Of a stretch of 16,596 nucleotides of DNA, positions 14,806-16,596 are shown piece by piece. This stretch comes from JAWLFI01 sp964525165 (lineage in GTDB: Bacteria; Bacteroidota; Bacteroidia; Chitinophagales; Saprospiraceae), in NCBI GenBank assembly GCA_964525165.1, contig CAZGGG010000061.1, positions 1 to 16,596 of the forward strand. Direction: 5' to 3'. The notes under the pieces are model-generated. The model had not been told where the DNA came from and ran no database searches. It saw only the letters and a list, made by a program, of their open reading frames with translations. The position numbers were made by a program, and so were the translations under genes. Every line of letters starts with the position of its first letter. The stretch's first letter is position 1.

Positions 14806-16596
14806 ATGCAAAGACCTACATTTTCAAAACAAATCCAGCAGAATCCTTCCCTAAACAAAGTTAGATCGAGCTGGGTCGCAGCTGAACAAATTGAGATTCC
14901 TTCTACCCTTTCACCAGAAGATGTTAAAGGAGCTGAACACCTACAATTTCAGGCTGCTGGTCTTGCTCCTTTCCTTCGTGGCCCTTATTCGAGCATGTAT
15001 GTAGGTCGTCCCTGGACGATTCGCCAATATGCCGGTTTCTCCACTGCCAAAGAAAGTAATGCTTTCTACAAACGAAATCTAGCCGCTGGTCAGAAAGGAT
15101 TATCAGTGGCATTTGATCTGGCTACGCACAGAGGTTACGACTCTGATCACCCAAGAGTAAAGGGTGATGTAGGCATGGCGGGGGTAGCCGTCGATACCGT
15201 GGAGGATATGAAAATCCTGTTTGACCAGATTCCTTTGGATAAAATGTCCGTAAGTATGACCATGAATGGAGCAGTGATTCCAATCATGGCCTTTTACATT
15301 ATTGCCGCAGAAGAACAAGGTGTTGATCAAAAATTACTTTCAGGCACCATTCAAAATGATATCCTGAAAGAATTTATGGTGAGGAATACTTACATCTACC
15401 CACCCGCCCCATCCATGAGGATCGTAGGTGATATTTTTGAGTATACTGCACAGCATATGCCGCGCTTCAATTCCATTTCAATCAGTGGATACCATATGCA
15501 TGAGGCCGGCGCTACTGCAGAAATAGAGTTGGCTTATACGCTGGCAGATGGTCTTGAATATGTCCGAAAAGGGATCGAAGCCGGATTGGAAATAGATGCT
15601 TTCGCCCCTCGACTCTCTTTCTTTTGGGGGATTGGGATGAATCATTTTATGGAAATTGCTAAGCTGAGAGCCGGCCGAATCTTATGGGCTAAAATCATCA
15701 AAGCCTTCAAGCCTAAAAATCCTAAATCTATGGCCTTGAGGACACACTGCCAAACTTCCGGTTGGAGTTTGACAGAGCAGGACCCCTTCAATAATGTGGC
15801 AAGAACTGCCATTGAAGCGATGGCGGCTGTTTTGGGCGGCACACAATCCCTACATACCAATTCATTTGATGAGGCCATTGCTTTGCCCACAGATTTCTCA
15901 GCTCAAATTGCGCGGGATACGCAAAAGTACATCCAAAACGAAATTGGCGTTACAGACTTTGTAGATCCTTGGGGAGGCAGCTACTATGTGGAATACCTTA
16001 CCTCCCAATTAATCCAAAAAGCTTGGGAACTCATAGAGGAAGTGGAAGCTTTGGGTGGGATGGCTAAAGCTATTGAAGAAGGTCTGCCAAAGCGCAGAAT
16101 CGAAGAGGCTGCTGCTCGCAAACAAGCACGAATCGATAATGGAGAAGAAAAGATTATCGGAGTCAATATCTTTCAAACAAAAGAGGAGGATGCCTTTGAT
16201 ATCTTAGAGGTAGATAATACCGAGGTCTTGAAAGGACAAATTCAAAGTCTCCAAACCGTCAAGAGCACCAGAGACCCGAAAAAAGTAAAAGTCAGCTTGG
16301 CTCAGCTCTCTGAAGTGGCGAAAACCGGAAAAGGGAATCTGTTGGCTGCCGCTGTAGAGGCCGCCAGACATAGAGCCACTTTAGGAGAAATTTCTAAAGC
16401 CATGGAAGACCACTTCGGCCGATACGAGGCAAAAAATGATCTGATCCAAGGCGTATATGCCCAGTCTATGAAAGGAAATGAAGGTGTGCAAGCTGTCCGC
16501 CAAAGAGCGGATCGATTTGCAGAACAAGAAGGCCGAAGGCCTCGAATCATGATTGCCAAATTAGGCCAAGATGGTCATGACAGAGGAGCAAAAGTA
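14806..16596 (+). CDS. scpA: Methylmalonyl-CoA mutase (catalytic chain, 3' end missing)
   Basis: 597 codons are present, open to the right edge. The B12-dependent enzyme interconverts (R)-methylmalonyl-CoA and succinyl-CoA, linking propionyl-CoA to the TCA cycle. Seen: the TIM-barrel entry MYVGRPWTIRQYAGFST with Y75, R193 in VRNTYIYPP, H230 in SISGYHMHEAG, HTNSFDEAIALPT, and the start of the cobalamin domain with the ligand His591 in KLGQDGHDRG. Y75 and R193 (Tyr89 and Arg207 of the Propionibacterium enzyme) favour methylmalonyl-CoA over isobutyryl-CoA as substrate, since isobutyryl-CoA mutases carry Phe and Gln there. The ATG at 14806 gives a normal N-terminus. No small-subunit (mutA) gene lies upstream. 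No clear promoter is seen in the 33 bases between the terminator and the ATG. Confidence 0.97.
   Translation, partial: MQRPTFSKQIQQNPSLNKVRSSWVAAEQIEIPSTLSPEDVKGAEHLQFQAAGLAPFLRGPYSSMYVGRPWTIRQYAGFSTAKESNAFYKRNLAAGQKGLSVAFDLATHRGYDSDHPRVKGDVGMAGVAVDTVEDMKILFDQIPLDKMSVSMTMNGAVIPIMAFYIIAAEEQGVDQKLLSGTIQNDILKEFMVRNTYIYPPAPSMRIVGDIFEYTAQHMPRFNSISISGYHMHEAGATAEIELAYTLADGLEYVRKGIEAGLEIDAFAPRLSFFWGIGMNHFMEIAKLRAGRILWAKIIKAFKPKNPKSMALRTHCQTSGWSLTEQDPFNNVARTAIEAMAAVLGGTQSLHTNSFDEAIALPTDFSAQIARDTQKYIQNEIGVTDFVDPWGGSYYVEYLTSQLIQKAWELIEEVEALGGMAKAIEEGLPKRRIEEAAARKQARIDNGEEKIIGVNIFQTKEEDAFDILEVDNTEVLKGQIQSLQTVKSTRDPKKVKVSLAQLSEVAKTGKGNLLAAAVEAARHRATLGEISKAMEDHFGRYEAKNDLIQGVYAQSMKGNEGVQAVRQRADRFAEQEGRRPRIMIAKLGQDGHDRGAKV

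Noticed and set aside
1..16596. Mobile elements, CRISPR arrays, tRNA or rRNA genes, toxin-antitoxin or defence genes
   Set aside because: No transposase or integrase motifs, terminal inverted repeats, regularly spaced repeats or RNA-gene signatures were seen; every large frame is a housekeeping or envelope gene or its shadow.

Overview
The window is an ordinary stretch of chromosome from a member of the Bacteroidota, probably a free-living Saprospiria- or Cytophagales-like bacterium. The order is inferred and was not tested by any search. The evidence for the phylum is: (i) A-rich leaders without Shine-Dalgarno sequences in front of acpP, pyk, hflX and the lipoprotein gene; (ii) a TAnnTTTG-type -7 element in front of acpP; (iii) the Bacteroidota-typical trio TPR protein / DUF4292 lipoprotein / EnvC-like LytM protein; (iv) the acpP-fabF-rnc order; (v) a lipoprotein with acidic residues right after its lipidated cysteine. 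G+C looks to be in the low-to-mid 40s percent by eye.

Layout. The left edge holds the 3' half of accA (+). It meets, tail to tail with overlapping stop codons, a leftward run transcribed acpP -> fabF -> rnc -> SWIM-finger-lacking protein -> YdjM-like membrane hydrolase (4953 down to 443). The last four genes overlap one another. acpP is set apart from fabF by an intrinsic terminator and a second hairpin, which would allow much more acpP than fabF mRNA. A 377-bp divergent intergenic region (4954-5330) separates acpP from the rightward genes. These are pyk, a sugar-phosphate nucleotidyltransferase, a TPR protein, a DUF4292 lipoprotein and an EnvC-like protein, all closely spaced or overlapping (5331-11359). 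Next come hflX and an M29 aminopeptidase, one base apart (11426-13742), then a single predicted surface lipoprotein gene with a strong terminator (13861-14772). The window ends inside methylmalonyl-CoA mutase (14806 to the edge).

How the genes fit together. accA, acpP and fabF supply fatty-acid synthesis (malonyl-CoA formation, carrier, condensation). pyk is the last step of glycolysis and the mutase links propionyl-CoA and succinyl-CoA, so much of the window is central carbon and lipid metabolism. The nucleotidyltransferase, TPR, DUF4292 and EnvC-like genes look like a cell-envelope module. rnc and hflX act on RNA and ribosomes.

No mobile element, CRISPR array, tRNA, rRNA, toxin-antitoxin pair or defence system was seen, and I find no previously undescribed multi-gene system. 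The points most worth a second look are the SWIM-family protein without its zinc finger, the LytM domain that has lost most catalytic residues, the Asp-to-Asn change at a metal-ligand position of RNase III, the double hairpin between acpP and fabF, and the lipoprotein of unknown function.
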